From an uncultured Flammeovirgaceae bacterium (GTDB lineage: Bacteria; Bacteroidota; Bacteroidia; Cytophagales; MED-G16): DNA of 40,231 nt. The stretch lies in the NCBI GenBank assembly GCA_913052485.1, contig CAJXDN010000003.1, positions 68,602 through 108,832 on the forward strand. The letters run 5' to 3'. Made by a program: the position numbers and the translations under genes. The notes under the pieces are model-generated. The model saw only the letters and a list, made by a program, of their open reading frames with translations, searched no databases and was not told the DNA's origin. Positions 7,092-15,261 of this stretch are shown here, in pieces (within the stretch, counting starts at the first letter, position 1; every line of letters begins with the position of its first letter).

Positions 7092-7861
7092 GTATACTAA
7101 AAGAAATTATTTTAAATAAAAGAAAAGAGATTGATTATCTTAAAAAAAATAATACTATTTCTGAAATTGAAAAATCTTTATTTTTTGATAGAGAAGTTAT
7201 ATCTCTTAAAAAATCATTAATTGAAAAGTCTGGTATTATTTCTGAATTTAAAAGAAAATCTCCATCTAAGCCAAATATAAATTTAGATGCAGATGTACAA
7301 AAAATAACAAGAGGATATGAAATTTCTAATTCTAGTGGGCTATCAATTTTAACTGATTCAAAATATTTTGGAGGATCTAATGAGGATATTACCCAAGTTA
7401 GAAACGAAATAAAAATTCCCATTTTAAGAAAAGATTTTATATTAGGGGAATATCAGATTGTAGAGTCTAAATCTTTGGGTGCTGATATTATACTATTAAT
7501 TGCAGCTTGCCTATCAAAAGAAGAAGTTAAGAATCTGTCAAGATTTGCTCAGTCTTTTAATTTACAGGTAATTTTAGAAATTCATTCAGAGGATGAGTTA
7601 TCTCATTTATGTGATTCTATAGATGTGGTAGGAGTAAATAATAGAAATTTAAAAAAATTTGAAACTGACATTAATAATTCAATAAACTTAGCAGGTATGA
7701 TCCCTTCAGGTTTTTTAAAAATATCTGAAAGTGGAATATCTACTTCTAAGGAAATTTTTCTATTAAAAGAATATGGCTATGATGGTTTTTTAATTGGTGA
7801 AAAATTCATGAAAAATAATGACCCAGTATCCGCATGTAATGACTTTATAAAAGAATTATGA
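7088..7861 (+). CDS. trpC: Indole-3-glycerol-phosphate synthase
   Basis: A 257-residue TIM-barrel enzyme that closes the indole ring of carboxyphenylamino-deoxyribulose phosphate. Seen are IISEFKRKSPS (active-site Glu and Lys), LSILTDSKYFGGS, IPILRKDFIL (catalytic Lys), ESKSLGADIILLIAA, VGVNNRNLKKFETD, and the phosphate site ISESGI with GFLIGEKFM. The length is standard for a mono-functional TrpC; TrpF is a separate downstream gene rather than a fusion as in enterobacteria. It overlaps both neighbours by 4 bases, so ribosomes probably pass directly from gene to gene. Confidence 0.96.
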   Translation: MSILKEIILNKRKEIDYLKKNNTISEIEKSLFFDREVISLKKSLIEKSGIISEFKRKSPSKPNINLDADVQKITRGYEISNSSGLSILTDSKYFGGSNEDITQVRNEIKIPILRKDFILGEYQIVESKSLGADIILLIAACLSKEEVKNLSRFAQSFNLQVILEIHSEDELSHLCDSIDVVGVNNRNLKKFETDINNSINLAGMIPSGFLKISESGISTSKEIFLLKEYGYDGFLIGEKFMKNNDPVSACNDFIKEL

Positions 7862-8484
7862 TTAATAGGTACAGAATTAAAGTTTGTGGTATAACGGATG
7901 AAAATAACTTTTCTGAGTTAAAAAAATATCAAATAGACTACTTTGGATTTATTTTTTATAAAAAATCTCCAAGATATATTTTGAATAATCCTGATCATGC
8001 TTTTATTAAAAATATAAATAATAAAGTTGCTGTTTTTGTTGATGAGAATATTCATACTGTAATAAGAACATTAGAAAAGTATGATTTTTCTTACGTACAG
8101 TTACACGGTAATGAGAGTAGTGATTATTGTATGGAACTTAAAAAGAAGGGAATTAAAATAATTAAGTCCTATTTAATAAGAACACAAGAAGACCTTCATA
8201 GTATAAAGTTAGATAAAGAATCAGCTGATTATTTTCTATTTGATTATAAGAGTGATAAATATGGAGGATCTGGAAAAACTTTTAATTGGGAAATACTAAA
8301 CAACAAAGATTTTGATAAACCTTTTTTTCTTAGTGGGGGTTTATCCTTAGATAATCTCAATAATATTAATATGATTAATGATAATGAAATGCTTTATGGC
8401 CTAGATTTAAATAGTAAATTTGAAAAATCTCCTGGCTTAAAAGATGTTGAAAAAATTGGTAAATTATTTAATTTGAATTTATGA
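7858..8484 (+). CDS. trpF: Phosphoribosylanthranilate isomerase
   Basis: A 208-residue TIM-barrel isomerase, third step after anthranilate. It shows the family start [10 protein letters not shown] (catalytic Cys), [22 protein letters not shown], then [20 protein letters not shown]-like (catalytic Asp; the central part reads [17 protein letters not shown]) and the phosphate site FLSGGL. Length is normal. It overlaps trpC and trpB by 4 bases each. Confidence 0.95.
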   Translation: MINRYRIKVCGITDENNFSELKKYQIDYFGFIFYKKSPRYILNNPDHAFIKNINNKVAVFVDENIHTVIRTLEKYDFSYVQLHGNESSDYCMELKKKGIKIIKSYLIRTQEDLHSIKLDKESADYFLFDYKSDKYGGSGKTFNWEILNNKDFDKPFFLSGGLSLDNLNNINMINDNEMLYGLDLNSKFEKSPGLKDVEKIGKLFNLNL

Positions 8485-9659
8485 AATATAATGTAAACAG
8501 TAATGGTTTTTACGGTGATTTTGGAGGTGCCTATATACCTGAAATGCTATTTTCAAACATAGACGAACTTAGAAAAAATTATCTAAGCATAGTTGAGAAA
8601 GATTCTTTCACTAGAGAGTTCAATTTTTATCTTAAGAAATATGTTGGTAGGCCTACACCATTATATTATGCTAAGAGATTATCAGAAAAATATGGATCGA
8701 AAATCTATTTAAAAAGAGAGGACTTATGTCATACTGGTGCACACAAAATAAATAATACAATAGGGCAAATTTTATTAGCTAGAGAGCTGAAAAAAACAAA
8801 GATAATTGCAGAAACTGGAGCGGGTCAACATGGTGTTGCAACAGCTACAGTGTGTGCTCTTATGGGAATGGAGTGTGTAATTTATATGGGTGAAGTTGAT
8901 ATTGAAAGACAAAGACCGAATGTAGAGAGAATGAGGATACTTGGTGCTGAGGTAAGACCTGCCACATCAGGTAGTCGCACTTTAAAAGATGCCACTAATG
9001 AGGCAATGAGACACTGGATAAATAATCCTGACGACACACATTACATTATTGGATCAGTTGTTGGTCCGCATCCATACCCTGATATGGTTGCTAGATTTCA
9101 GTCAGTTATATCTGAGGAATTGTTAGGTCAACTAAAAAAAGTTGAGGGGAGAGATTATCCTGACTTCGTCATAGCGTGTGTGGGTGGAGGAAGTAATGCA
9201 GCAGGTATTTTCTATCATTATCTTGAAAACCCTAAGGTTAAGTTAGTTGGGGTAGAGGCAGCCGGTCTTGGAGTATCTACAGATAAATCTGCAGCAACAA
9301 CAAAACTTGGGAAGAAAGGAGTTTTACATGGAAGCAAGACATTATTAATGCAAGATGAAAACGGTCAAGTAACAGAGCCCTATTCTATATCAGCTGGGCT
9401 TGATTATCCTGGAATAGGACCTTTACATGCTCACCTTTTTGACTCTAAACGAGGTGTTTATGTTAGTGTAGAGGACGATGAGGCTATGAATGCAGGAATT
9501 GAACTTAGTAGATTAGAAGGAATTATTCCTGCTATAGAGACTGCTCATGCTTTTTCTATTTTTGATAAGATAGATATGAAACGTAAAGTTATTGTAATTA
9601 ATTTATCCGGAAGGGGTGATAAAGACCTTGAAACATATATTAAATGGGGTAAATATTAA
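8481..9659 (+). CDS. trpB: Tryptophan synthase beta chain
   Basis: A 392-residue PLP enzyme condensing indole with serine. The PLP lysine lies in [13 protein letters not shown]; the catalytic Glu is in AETGAGQHG; the phosphate-binding GGGSNAAG loop and the C-terminal NLSGRGDKD are all present. It has the lengths and motifs of the TrpB1 type, which forms an alpha2-beta2 complex with TrpA, encoded one base downstream. Its base composition is a little richer in G and C than the neighbouring trp genes, as expected from stronger protein conservation. Confidence 0.97.
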   Translation: MKYNVNSNGFYGDFGGAYIPEMLFSNIDELRKNYLSIVEKDSFTREFNFYLKKYVGRPTPLYYAKRLSEKYGSKIYLKREDLCHTGAHKINNTIGQILLARELKKTKIIAETGAGQHGVATATVCALMGMECVIYMGEVDIERQRPNVERMRILGAEVRPATSGSRTLKDATNEAMRHWINNPDDTHYIIGSVVGPHPYPDMVARFQSVISEELLGQLKKVEGRDYPDFVIACVGGGSNAAGIFYHYLENPKVKLVGVEAAGLGVSTDKSAATTKLGKKGVLHGSKTLLMQDENGQVTEPYSISAGLDYPGIGPLHAHLFDSKRGVYVSVEDDEAMNAGIELSRLEGIIPAIETAHAFSIFDKIDMKRKVIVINLSGRGDKDLETYIKWGKY

Positions 9660-9660
9660 T

Positions 9661-10431
9661 ATGAATAGAATTAATAAATTATTCAAGGAAAAAAAAGATA
9701 AAATTCTTAGCATTTATTTTACTGCAGGTTATCCAAATTTAAATGATACTACAGAAATTATTAAAATCTTAGATGAGTGTGGTGTTGACCTGATAGAGGT
9801 AGGGATGCCATTTTCTGATCCTATTGCTGATGGACCTGTCATCCAACACTCATCAAATGTAGCAATTGATAATGGAATGAACTTAAATTTATTATTTAAT
9901 CAATTAGATGAAATTAGAAAAATAACTGATATTCCCATTGTCCTAATGGGTTATGTGAACCCAGTGTACCAGTTCGGTTATGAAAAGTTCATAAAAAATA
10001 TCTTGAAATGTGATTTAGATGGTCTTATTTTACCCGATCTCCCATTAGATGATTACATAAATGAATTTAAACCAATTTTTGATAGGGAAAATCTATCATT
10101 TATTCCTCTAATTACCCCAAATACTTCTGAAGAAAGAATCAGACAAATTGATAGTAACTCTAATGGATTTATATACATGGTTTCTTCATCATCAATAACA
10201 GGTAAAAAGAATAGTTTTGATGATAAACAAATAGATTATTTTCAGAAAATTAGTAGTTTATCTTTGAAAAATCCCACGATTATTGGTTTTGGAATTTCAG
10301 ATAAAGAATCTTTTGAACAAGCTTGCAAGTATTCAAAGGGTGCGATAATTGGTTCTAAGTTTATCAAAGAAATTTCAAATGTAAATTTAAATGAATCTAT
10401 AAAAAACTTTATTTTAAGTGTAAGATCTTAA
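9661..10431 (+). CDS. trpA: Tryptophan synthase alpha chain
   Basis: A 256-residue TIM-barrel lyase releasing indole from indole-3-glycerol phosphate. The catalytic Glu and Asp are in LIEVGMPFSDPIADGPVIQ, with further family blocks at VLMGYVNPVYQFG, LILPDLPLDD and the phosphate site IIGFGISDK. The start is the ATG at 9661, one base after the trpB stop; an in-frame start further upstream (9616) would overlap trpB and adds residues unlike the family. It is the last gene of the operon; its stop overlaps that of the convergent DUF3127 gene, and no hairpin terminator is visible at the junction. Confidence 0.95.
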   Translation: MNRINKLFKEKKDKILSIYFTAGYPNLNDTTEIIKILDECGVDLIEVGMPFSDPIADGPVIQHSSNVAIDNGMNLNLLFNQLDEIRKITDIPIVLMGYVNPVYQFGYEKFIKNILKCDLDGLILPDLPLDDYINEFKPIFDRENLSFIPLITPNTSEERIRQIDSNSNGFIYMVSSSSITGKKNSFDDKQIDYFQKISSLSLKNPTIIGFGISDKESFEQACKYSKGAIIGSKFIKEISNVNLNESIKNFILSVRS

Positions 10432-10778
10432 AATGGTAGGTCCGAATCATCATTTTCCTGACTATCTTGTTGTTGAGATATTTCTTGATTAATTCCACTA
10501 TTTTCAGTCTCAATTTTCCAACCTTGAATAGAGTTAAAATATCTGATATTCCCTTCTTTATCTTCCCATTTTCTTCCTTTGATATTTATCAAAACATTTA
10601 TTTCATCACCTACACTTAAAGAATCAAGCAGAGAAACTTTATCCTGAATTAATTCAACTTTTATATACTCGGGATACTCAGGGTTTCTATTATCTTGAAC
10701 TATAAATTCTCTTTTTTTAAATGTTTCAGTAACTTGTACTGTATCAAAAATTTCAACTAATTTTCCTTTAATATTCAT
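10428..10778 (-). CDS. DUF3127 protein with SSB-like acidic C-terminal tip
   Basis: A 116-residue protein matching DUF3127, a small family common in Bacteroidota: about 90 residues predicted as a beta-rich, OB-like domain (blocks KREFIVQDNRNPEYPEY and IKGRKWEDKEGNIRYFNSI). A glutamine-rich linker follows, and the protein ends in an acidic tip DDSDLPF. That tip closely resembles the terminal DDDIPF of single-stranded DNA-binding protein, which recruits repair and replication proteins. A nucleic-acid-binding role is therefore possible but not shown. The ATG lies in a CATATG hexamer (10776-10781) shared with the start of a divergent 49-aa gene. The stop overlaps that of trpA. Confidence 0.8.
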   Translation of the reverse strand: MNIKGKLVEIFDTVQVTETFKKREFIVQDNRNPEYPEYIKVELIQDKVSLLDSLSVGDEINVLINIKGRKWEDKEGNIRYFNSIQGWKIETENSGINQEISQQQDSQENDDSDLPF

Positions 10779-10928
10779 ATGCGTAGATCTAAGAAGTTAT
10801 TTTTATTTTTTGTAATTATTTGGTTACTAATAATAGTTATATTGATGATTGATTTTTCTAGTAAATCAATGGCACCATGGAAAAAATCAGTAACTAATAA
10901 AGAACTTAGTGTTAAGTTAATTCATTAA
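10779..10928 (+). CDS. Small single-pass membrane protein of unknown function
   Basis: A 49-residue open frame beginning MRRSKKLFLFF: a basic N-terminus, one hydrophobic helix (~7-24) and a short basic tail containing SKSMAPWKK. This is the composition of a genuine small inner-membrane protein with the tail outside or in the periplasm. Its ATG directly abuts the ATG of the divergent DUF3127 gene, and its 3' end overlaps the convergent deoxynucleoside kinase gene by 17 bases. It fills a gap that would otherwise be non-coding in a very compact region. Without a conservation test the call is moderate. Confidence 0.55.
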   Translation: MRRSKKLFLFFVIIWLLIIVILMIDFSSKSMAPWKKSVTNKELSVKLIH

Positions 10929-11541
10929 TTTTTTTTTCTATCATACTGTAAATTTTTTTTAGAAATTCTGGATCTTCCATAAAGTCATTAACTGATAGAT
11001 CAATTGTTAATACCTTTTCTTTTGGATGATTTCCTATCCAATTTTCATAGTACAAGTTAAGTTTTTGAAGATATTTTTTATCTATGGCTTTCTCAAAATT
11101 TCTGCTCCTCTTTTCAATATTTGAGATAATTTTATCAATATCAGTATTTCTTAAATATATAAGAAGGTCTGGTTCGGATATATATTTCAATATTGTATTA
11201 TACAGTCTTTTATAGTTATCAAATTCTCTTCTCTTTAATACACCAGAGTCATATAAAGTTTTTGTGAATACTTCATAATCTTCATATATCGACCTGTCCT
11301 GTATCACAATTTTTTTACTTTCAGAAATTTTTTGAATTTGATTAAATCGACTATTGAGAAAGAAAATTTGCAGATGAAATGACCAATCCCTCATTGACTT
11401 ATAGAAATCATCAAGATAAGGATTGTCGTCAACTTCTTCTAGCTGTAATTCCCAGTCAAATTTTTTAGATATTTTTTTTGATAGTGTAGTCTTACCTACT
11501 CCTATATTACCTGATATTACAATATGTTTTATTTCTTTCAA
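10912..11541 (-). CDS. Deoxynucleoside kinase (dNK family)
   Basis: A 209-residue P-loop kinase with GNIGVGKTT (~11-19), the catalytic/substrate block QDRSIYED (the ERS/DRS motif), and the LID region IEKRSRNFEKAID. This is the deoxyadenosine/deoxyguanosine/deoxycytidine kinase fold, which phosphorylates salvaged deoxynucleosides. Which base is preferred cannot be read reliably; in Bacteroidota the family is usually annotated simply as deoxynucleoside kinase. The start overlaps the stop of the TonB-dependent receptor gene by 4 bases, placing it last in the msrB operon. Confidence 0.88.
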   Translation of the reverse strand: MKEIKHIVISGNIGVGKTTLSKKISKKFDWELQLEEVDDNPYLDDFYKSMRDWSFHLQIFFLNSRFNQIQKISESKKIVIQDRSIYEDYEVFTKTLYDSGVLKRREFDNYKRLYNTILKYISEPDLLIYLRNTDIDKIISNIEKRSRNFEKAIDKKYLQKLNLYYENWIGNHPKEKVLTIDLSVNDFMEDPEFLKKIYSMIEKKINELT

Positions 11542-13916
11542 AATTTAAGATTAAATCCTAGTCTAATATTTCTTCCAGGTGCACTTATCCCAGATGAATA
11601 CGTCCTGTAATGTATATCAAAAATATTATCAATTCCAAAATCAAAATTTAAAAAGTAGTTGTAATTTAATTTGAAGTATAAATTATGAGTTACCCAATTT
11701 GGTGATCCAGTTTCTGGGTACAGGTATAATTTATTTAGCTCGCTTACTGAGAAGTTTTTAATTAATTTTTTCCCATTATAATTTATAAAGTACCCAACTT
11801 GATATTTGTTTTTAGAGTATGAAATTGAAAATTTCCCAAATACTGGTGGAGTATGTCTTAAAGGTCTGTCTGATATAAGATCTTTAGAATAACTATATGA
11901 AATTGAGTTTTCTATATTTAAGCTATTGCTAATCTTAAATAGAATATTGTTAGAAAAACCATAAACATAAGCTCTTCCTCCATTAATTAGTTGCTGTACA
12001 TTACTTAATATCCCATCATATATGATTGAGTCATTTCCGTTTAATGTGCCTTCATCTCTGATTATTGCATTATTAAATCTTATATAGAAAAATGAGTTTT
12101 TTAAGAAAATTTTTTCTGAATTATATTCATAATTTATCTCAAAATTATTTACATACTCAGACTTCAAATTAGGATTTGGTATAATAATATTTCCAGGCTC
12201 AGAATCAAAGACCTTACCGACATCATCAAGGTTAGGTGATCTGTAGCCATTTGAATATTGGAATTTAAATGATGACTTTTCTACATTATACCTTATGCCA
12301 ATATTTCCGCTTATTGATGATGACTTAGTTTCAATTTCATTAAAAGGGAAGTCAAAAAATGTATTTGATAAACTAGATTTTAGGATTGAGTTATTACCTC
12401 TTAAACCTATATTCGTAAAAACATTTTTAAAATTTCTTTTATATGAAATATAAATTGAGTTAGATATAAAATTATTTTTACCATCGGGATATCTTGTTGA
12501 TATATTTTCTCTTGAATTTGTAATTAGGTCTTCTTTGAAAGCGCTTGATTTGACATCATTTATTATGGTTTCTAATCCATAAAAAAATTCATCATTTTTA
12601 TTTTTCTTGTCAAAATCAAAATTTAATGCAAAGATATTTACCCCTTCATTTCTATTGTTGATTGAGTTTGAGTTGAATAACCTTGTATGTCTACTTTCCT
12701 CTAGATTTTGGTGAGATAAATTGAGTTTAAATGCGTCAAAAAGTTTAGTTTTTTGATAATTATTTATCTGTATTCTATTCATTAAAAATTTGTTAGGTCC
12801 ATAAAACCAATCTCCGTATTTTGGTGTGAATATATCTTTATATAAAACTAATCTATCATACCTTGGAATATTAGATGATTTTGAGAAGTAAATTCCATGA
12901 ATTACATTGATGTTATCACTAAGTCTAAAATTTAATTTATTAATAAAATTAATTTGTGAATACCCACTAAATTTTTGAATTTGAAAGTTATCATTTGCTA
13001 TAATTTCATCCTTATTTGTAATTGAATTTCTAATTACATATTCATCTCTAAAACCAAAATTTTTAAAGTTTTTATTTCTTTTATATCCTGATCTAAGATC
13101 GTCAAATGTATTGAATGATAGGCTGCTAATCATTCCTACATTCTTACTACTTACTCCAAATTTTAGTGAATAATGTTTTGAGTTACTCGAAGAGTTATAT
13201 TGTATTTTTTGAGAACTATATAGTTTTGTTTTACTATAATTAAATGTAGGATCTTTTGTTTTAAAATTAATTGCACCGCCTAGTGCATCACTACCATATA
13301 TAACTGAAGCTGGGCCATATATAACTTCAACACCTTCAAGTAAATTAGGTTCGATACTTATTATATTATGAATATTTCCACTCCTGTAGATAATATTATT
13401 TAATCTGACTCCATCTATAGTGAGAAGTATTCTATTTGCTGAAAACCCTCTTATCATCGGACTTCCGCCCCCTAGTTGGCTTTTCTGAACATAAATTTCA
13501 CCGGTTTTCTCTAAAAGATCTGCCGATGTTTGTGGAGATATTTTTTCAATTTTTTCTTCAGATATAATTAATGTTTTATTCGTTAATTCTTTGATGTTCT
13601 CTTCCCATCTATTAACTGAAAATATAATTCCATTAATATTAAAAATTTTGCTATTCAGAGTTAGCCTGTCATTTTTTATATAATTCTTAGTTATAGATAA
13701 ATTTTCAAAGGTAGGGTGTTGTACTATGATTGAATCTTCATCTTCAAAAGCCGATAAGTCTACTTCACCCTGAAAATTTGAAAATTCAGCTAATGTCTGA
13801 TCGATTTTGAAGAAACCAACATTATAAATTGGTTCATTATTCTCGTCAATCACTTTAATTTTTTGACAAAAAATCTGATTGGAAATTACTAAAAATAGAA
13901 TTAAATATTTTTCCAT
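11538..13916 (-). CDS. TonB-dependent outer-membrane receptor
   Basis: A 792-residue protein with a signal peptide (~4-17) and a short N-terminal domain (~20-95) of the kind found on Bacteroidota receptors. The TonB plug follows at ~115-225: the segments ISPQTSADLLEKTGEIYVQ, GGGSPMIRGF, LLTIDGVRLNN and GPASVIYGSDALGGAINF are all typical. A long 22-strand beta-barrel ends in an aromatic strand (RNIRLGFNLKF), and NPNLKSEYVNNFEINYEY and GYRSPNLDDVG are classic barrel signatures. It imports an unknown ligand across the outer membrane using TonB energy. No SusD partner is adjacent, so a siderophore, haem or vitamin-type receptor is more likely than a SusCD glycan importer. It overlaps the ROK gene by 16 bases and the kinase gene by 4. 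Confidence 0.93.
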   Translation of the reverse strand: MEKYLILFLVISNQIFCQKIKVIDENNEPIYNVGFFKIDQTLAEFSNFQGEVDLSAFEDEDSIIVQHPTFENLSITKNYIKNDRLTLNSKIFNINGIIFSVNRWEENIKELTNKTLIISEEKIEKISPQTSADLLEKTGEIYVQKSQLGGGSPMIRGFSANRILLTIDGVRLNNIIYRSGNIHNIISIEPNLLEGVEVIYGPASVIYGSDALGGAINFKTKDPTFNYSKTKLYSSQKIQYNSSSNSKHYSLKFGVSSKNVGMISSLSFNTFDDLRSGYKRNKNFKNFGFRDEYVIRNSITNKDEIIANDNFQIQKFSGYSQINFINKLNFRLSDNINVIHGIYFSKSSNIPRYDRLVLYKDIFTPKYGDWFYGPNKFLMNRIQINNYQKTKLFDAFKLNLSHQNLEESRHTRLFNSNSINNRNEGVNIFALNFDFDKKNKNDEFFYGLETIINDVKSSAFKEDLITNSRENISTRYPDGKNNFISNSIYISYKRNFKNVFTNIGLRGNNSILKSSLSNTFFDFPFNEIETKSSSISGNIGIRYNVEKSSFKFQYSNGYRSPNLDDVGKVFDSEPGNIIIPNPNLKSEYVNNFEINYEYNSEKIFLKNSFFYIRFNNAIIRDEGTLNGNDSIIYDGILSNVQQLINGGRAYVYGFSNNILFKISNSLNIENSISYSYSKDLISDRPLRHTPPVFGKFSISYSKNKYQVGYFINYNGKKLIKNFSVSELNKLYLYPETGSPNWVTHNLYFKLNYNYFLNFDFGIDNIFDIHYRTYSSGISAPGRNIRLGFNLKF

Positions 13917-14836
13917 ACTAAAGCAGCAGAACCTAATATCGCAGAGTCTTTATCTTCTAATCCAGATGTTAAAATCTTTACCTTTTTTTCATAAAAAGCG
14001 AGAAGGTTTTTTTCGAATGATTTTATGGTAGGCTCTAGTATCCATTTACCAGAGTGAACTAATCCACCAGTTAAGATTATTGCTTCAGGTTGAGAGAAAC
14101 TAACAAAATTTGCTAGGGCTTTTCCTAAAATTTTACCAGTATATTGAAATGTTTTCAAAGCAATAAAGTCATTATTTTCAGCAGCTTTTGTTATGTCCTC
14201 TCCATGTAAGTTATCAAATGAAATGCTTCTAAAAATACTATCTTCCATATATTTAGATAACATGTACATAATTGTTCTTTTAATTCCTGTTGCTGACACA
14301 TAAGCTTCTAGTCCACCTTTCGTACCAAGTCCGGTATATCTACCCATCTTATTTATTGAAAAATGTCCAAGCTCAGCAGCAAATCCATCTTTACCTTCAA
14401 CAAGTAGACCATTACTTACTATTCCGCTGCCAAGTCCGGTTCCCAATGTAATTACAATAAAATCATTTAATGATATTGCATTTCCATACATCATTTCCCC
14501 TACAGCAGCACAATTAGCATCGTTAGTTAAGAAAATATTATTTTTTATTTTCTGCTTTAATTTTTTTATAAGATTTAATTGTCCTTTCCACTTAAGATTT
14601 GCTGGGGTTTCAATGGTACCATTTTTTGATGCATTTGGTGCACCTATTCCAATACCAGCAATTTCTTTATTATCTGATATTTGTTCAATTGAACTATTCA
14701 GTTTTTCAACATAATTGGAAAAAGACTTAAACTCTTTTGTCCTAAACGAAGTTTTCTTTATACAATTTCCATCTTTCGAAACAAGACCGATTTTTGTAAT
14801 TGTTCCACCTATATCTATACCTATTGCATATTTCAT
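13901..14836 (-). CDS. ROK-family sugar kinase without the usual zinc-binding cysteines
   Basis: A 311-residue ROK protein with the N-terminal ATP-binding signature IGIDIGGTITKIGLV, LTNDANCAAVGE (catalytic Asp), VITLGTGLGSGIV and the metal-site histidine in ELGHFSI. The canonical CxCGxxGCxE motif that holds a structural zinc is here TGLGTKGGLE: the three cysteines are replaced by Thr, Leu and Gly while the framework glycines and Glu remain. No helix-turn-helix precedes the domain, so it is a kinase (probably glucokinase-like) rather than a NagC/XylR repressor. Substrate is uncertain. It overlaps msrB by 4 bases upstream and the receptor gene by 16 bases downstream. Confidence 0.88.
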   Translation of the reverse strand: MKYAIGIDIGGTITKIGLVSKDGNCIKKTSFRTKEFKSFSNYVEKLNSSIEQISDNKEIAGIGIGAPNASKNGTIETPANLKWKGQLNLIKKLKQKIKNNIFLTNDANCAAVGEMMYGNAISLNDFIVITLGTGLGSGIVSNGLLVEGKDGFAAELGHFSINKMGRYTGLGTKGGLEAYVSATGIKRTIMYMLSKYMEDSIFRSISFDNLHGEDITKAAENNDFIALKTFQYTGKILGKALANFVSFSQPEAIILTGGLVHSGKWILEPTIKSFEKNLLAFYEKKVKILTSGLEDKDSAILGSAALVWKNI

Positions 14837-15195
14837 TTATCCTTAAATTTTAATGCTAAAGAATTAATACAGTATCTCTTGCCGGTTTCACTTGGTCCAT
14901 CATCAAATACATGACCTAGGTGCCCATCACAAGATTTACATAAGACCTCTGTCCTAATCATCCCGTAAGAAAAGTCTCTATTAGTTTTTATTGAATCTAA
15001 TGATTTAATATCAGTAAAACTTGGCCATCCTGAACCAGAGTCATATTTATGAGATGATGAAAAGAGAATGTTATCACATCCCACACAGAGATAATTTCCC
15101 TCTTTATCGTTATATAATAGATCACCAGAAAATGCAGGTTCGGTACCTTTATTTTTAAGAATGTCTATCTGTTTTTTTGAGAGAGATTTTTTCAT
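14833..15195 (-). CDS. msrB: Peptide-methionine (R)-S-oxide reductase
   Basis: A 120-residue MsrB that reduces the R epimer of methionine sulfoxide in proteins. The zinc-binding cysteine pairs are CVGC and CKSC, the substrate block is YDSGSGWPSF, and the catalytic cysteine is in RYCINSLAL. The start is taken at the ATG at 15193-15195 (MKKSLSKKQ). An in-frame ATG 24 bases upstream adds MTFIFAII but lies upstream of a good promoter element (15204-15211), so a transcript from that promoter could not use it. The protein appears cytoplasmic in this form. First gene of a four-gene minus-strand operon. Confidence 0.93.
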   Translation of the reverse strand: MKKSLSKKQIDILKNKGTEPAFSGDLLYNDKEGNYLCVGCDNILFSSSHKYDSGSGWPSFTDIKSLDSIKTNRDFSYGMIRTEVLCKSCDGHLGHVFDDGPSETGKRYCINSLALKFKDK

Positions 15196-15203
15196 GATAA
15201 TGG

Positions 15204-15211
15204 CAAATATA
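15204..15211 (-). promoter_or_regulatory. -7 promoter element for the msrB operon
   Basis: On the minus strand this reads TATATTTG followed by C, an exact match to TAnnTTTG. The msrB ATG begins 8 bases downstream, predicting an mRNA with almost no 5' leader. No clear -33 element is seen. Confidence 0.6.
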
Positions 15212-15261
15212 AATGTCAAAATTATTAATATTGAAAATACGTCAGTATTTATAATAATATA

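Noticed and set aside
9616-9660. Longer trpA start overlapping trpB
   Set aside because: The extra 15 residues are unlike TrpA and the ATG at 9661 sits one base after the trpB stop, matching the operon pattern.
15196-15219. Upstream in-frame ATG for msrB with a hydrophobic extension
   Set aside because: It lies upstream of the TATATTTG promoter element, and MsrB proteins normally begin close to the KKSLSKKQ segment.
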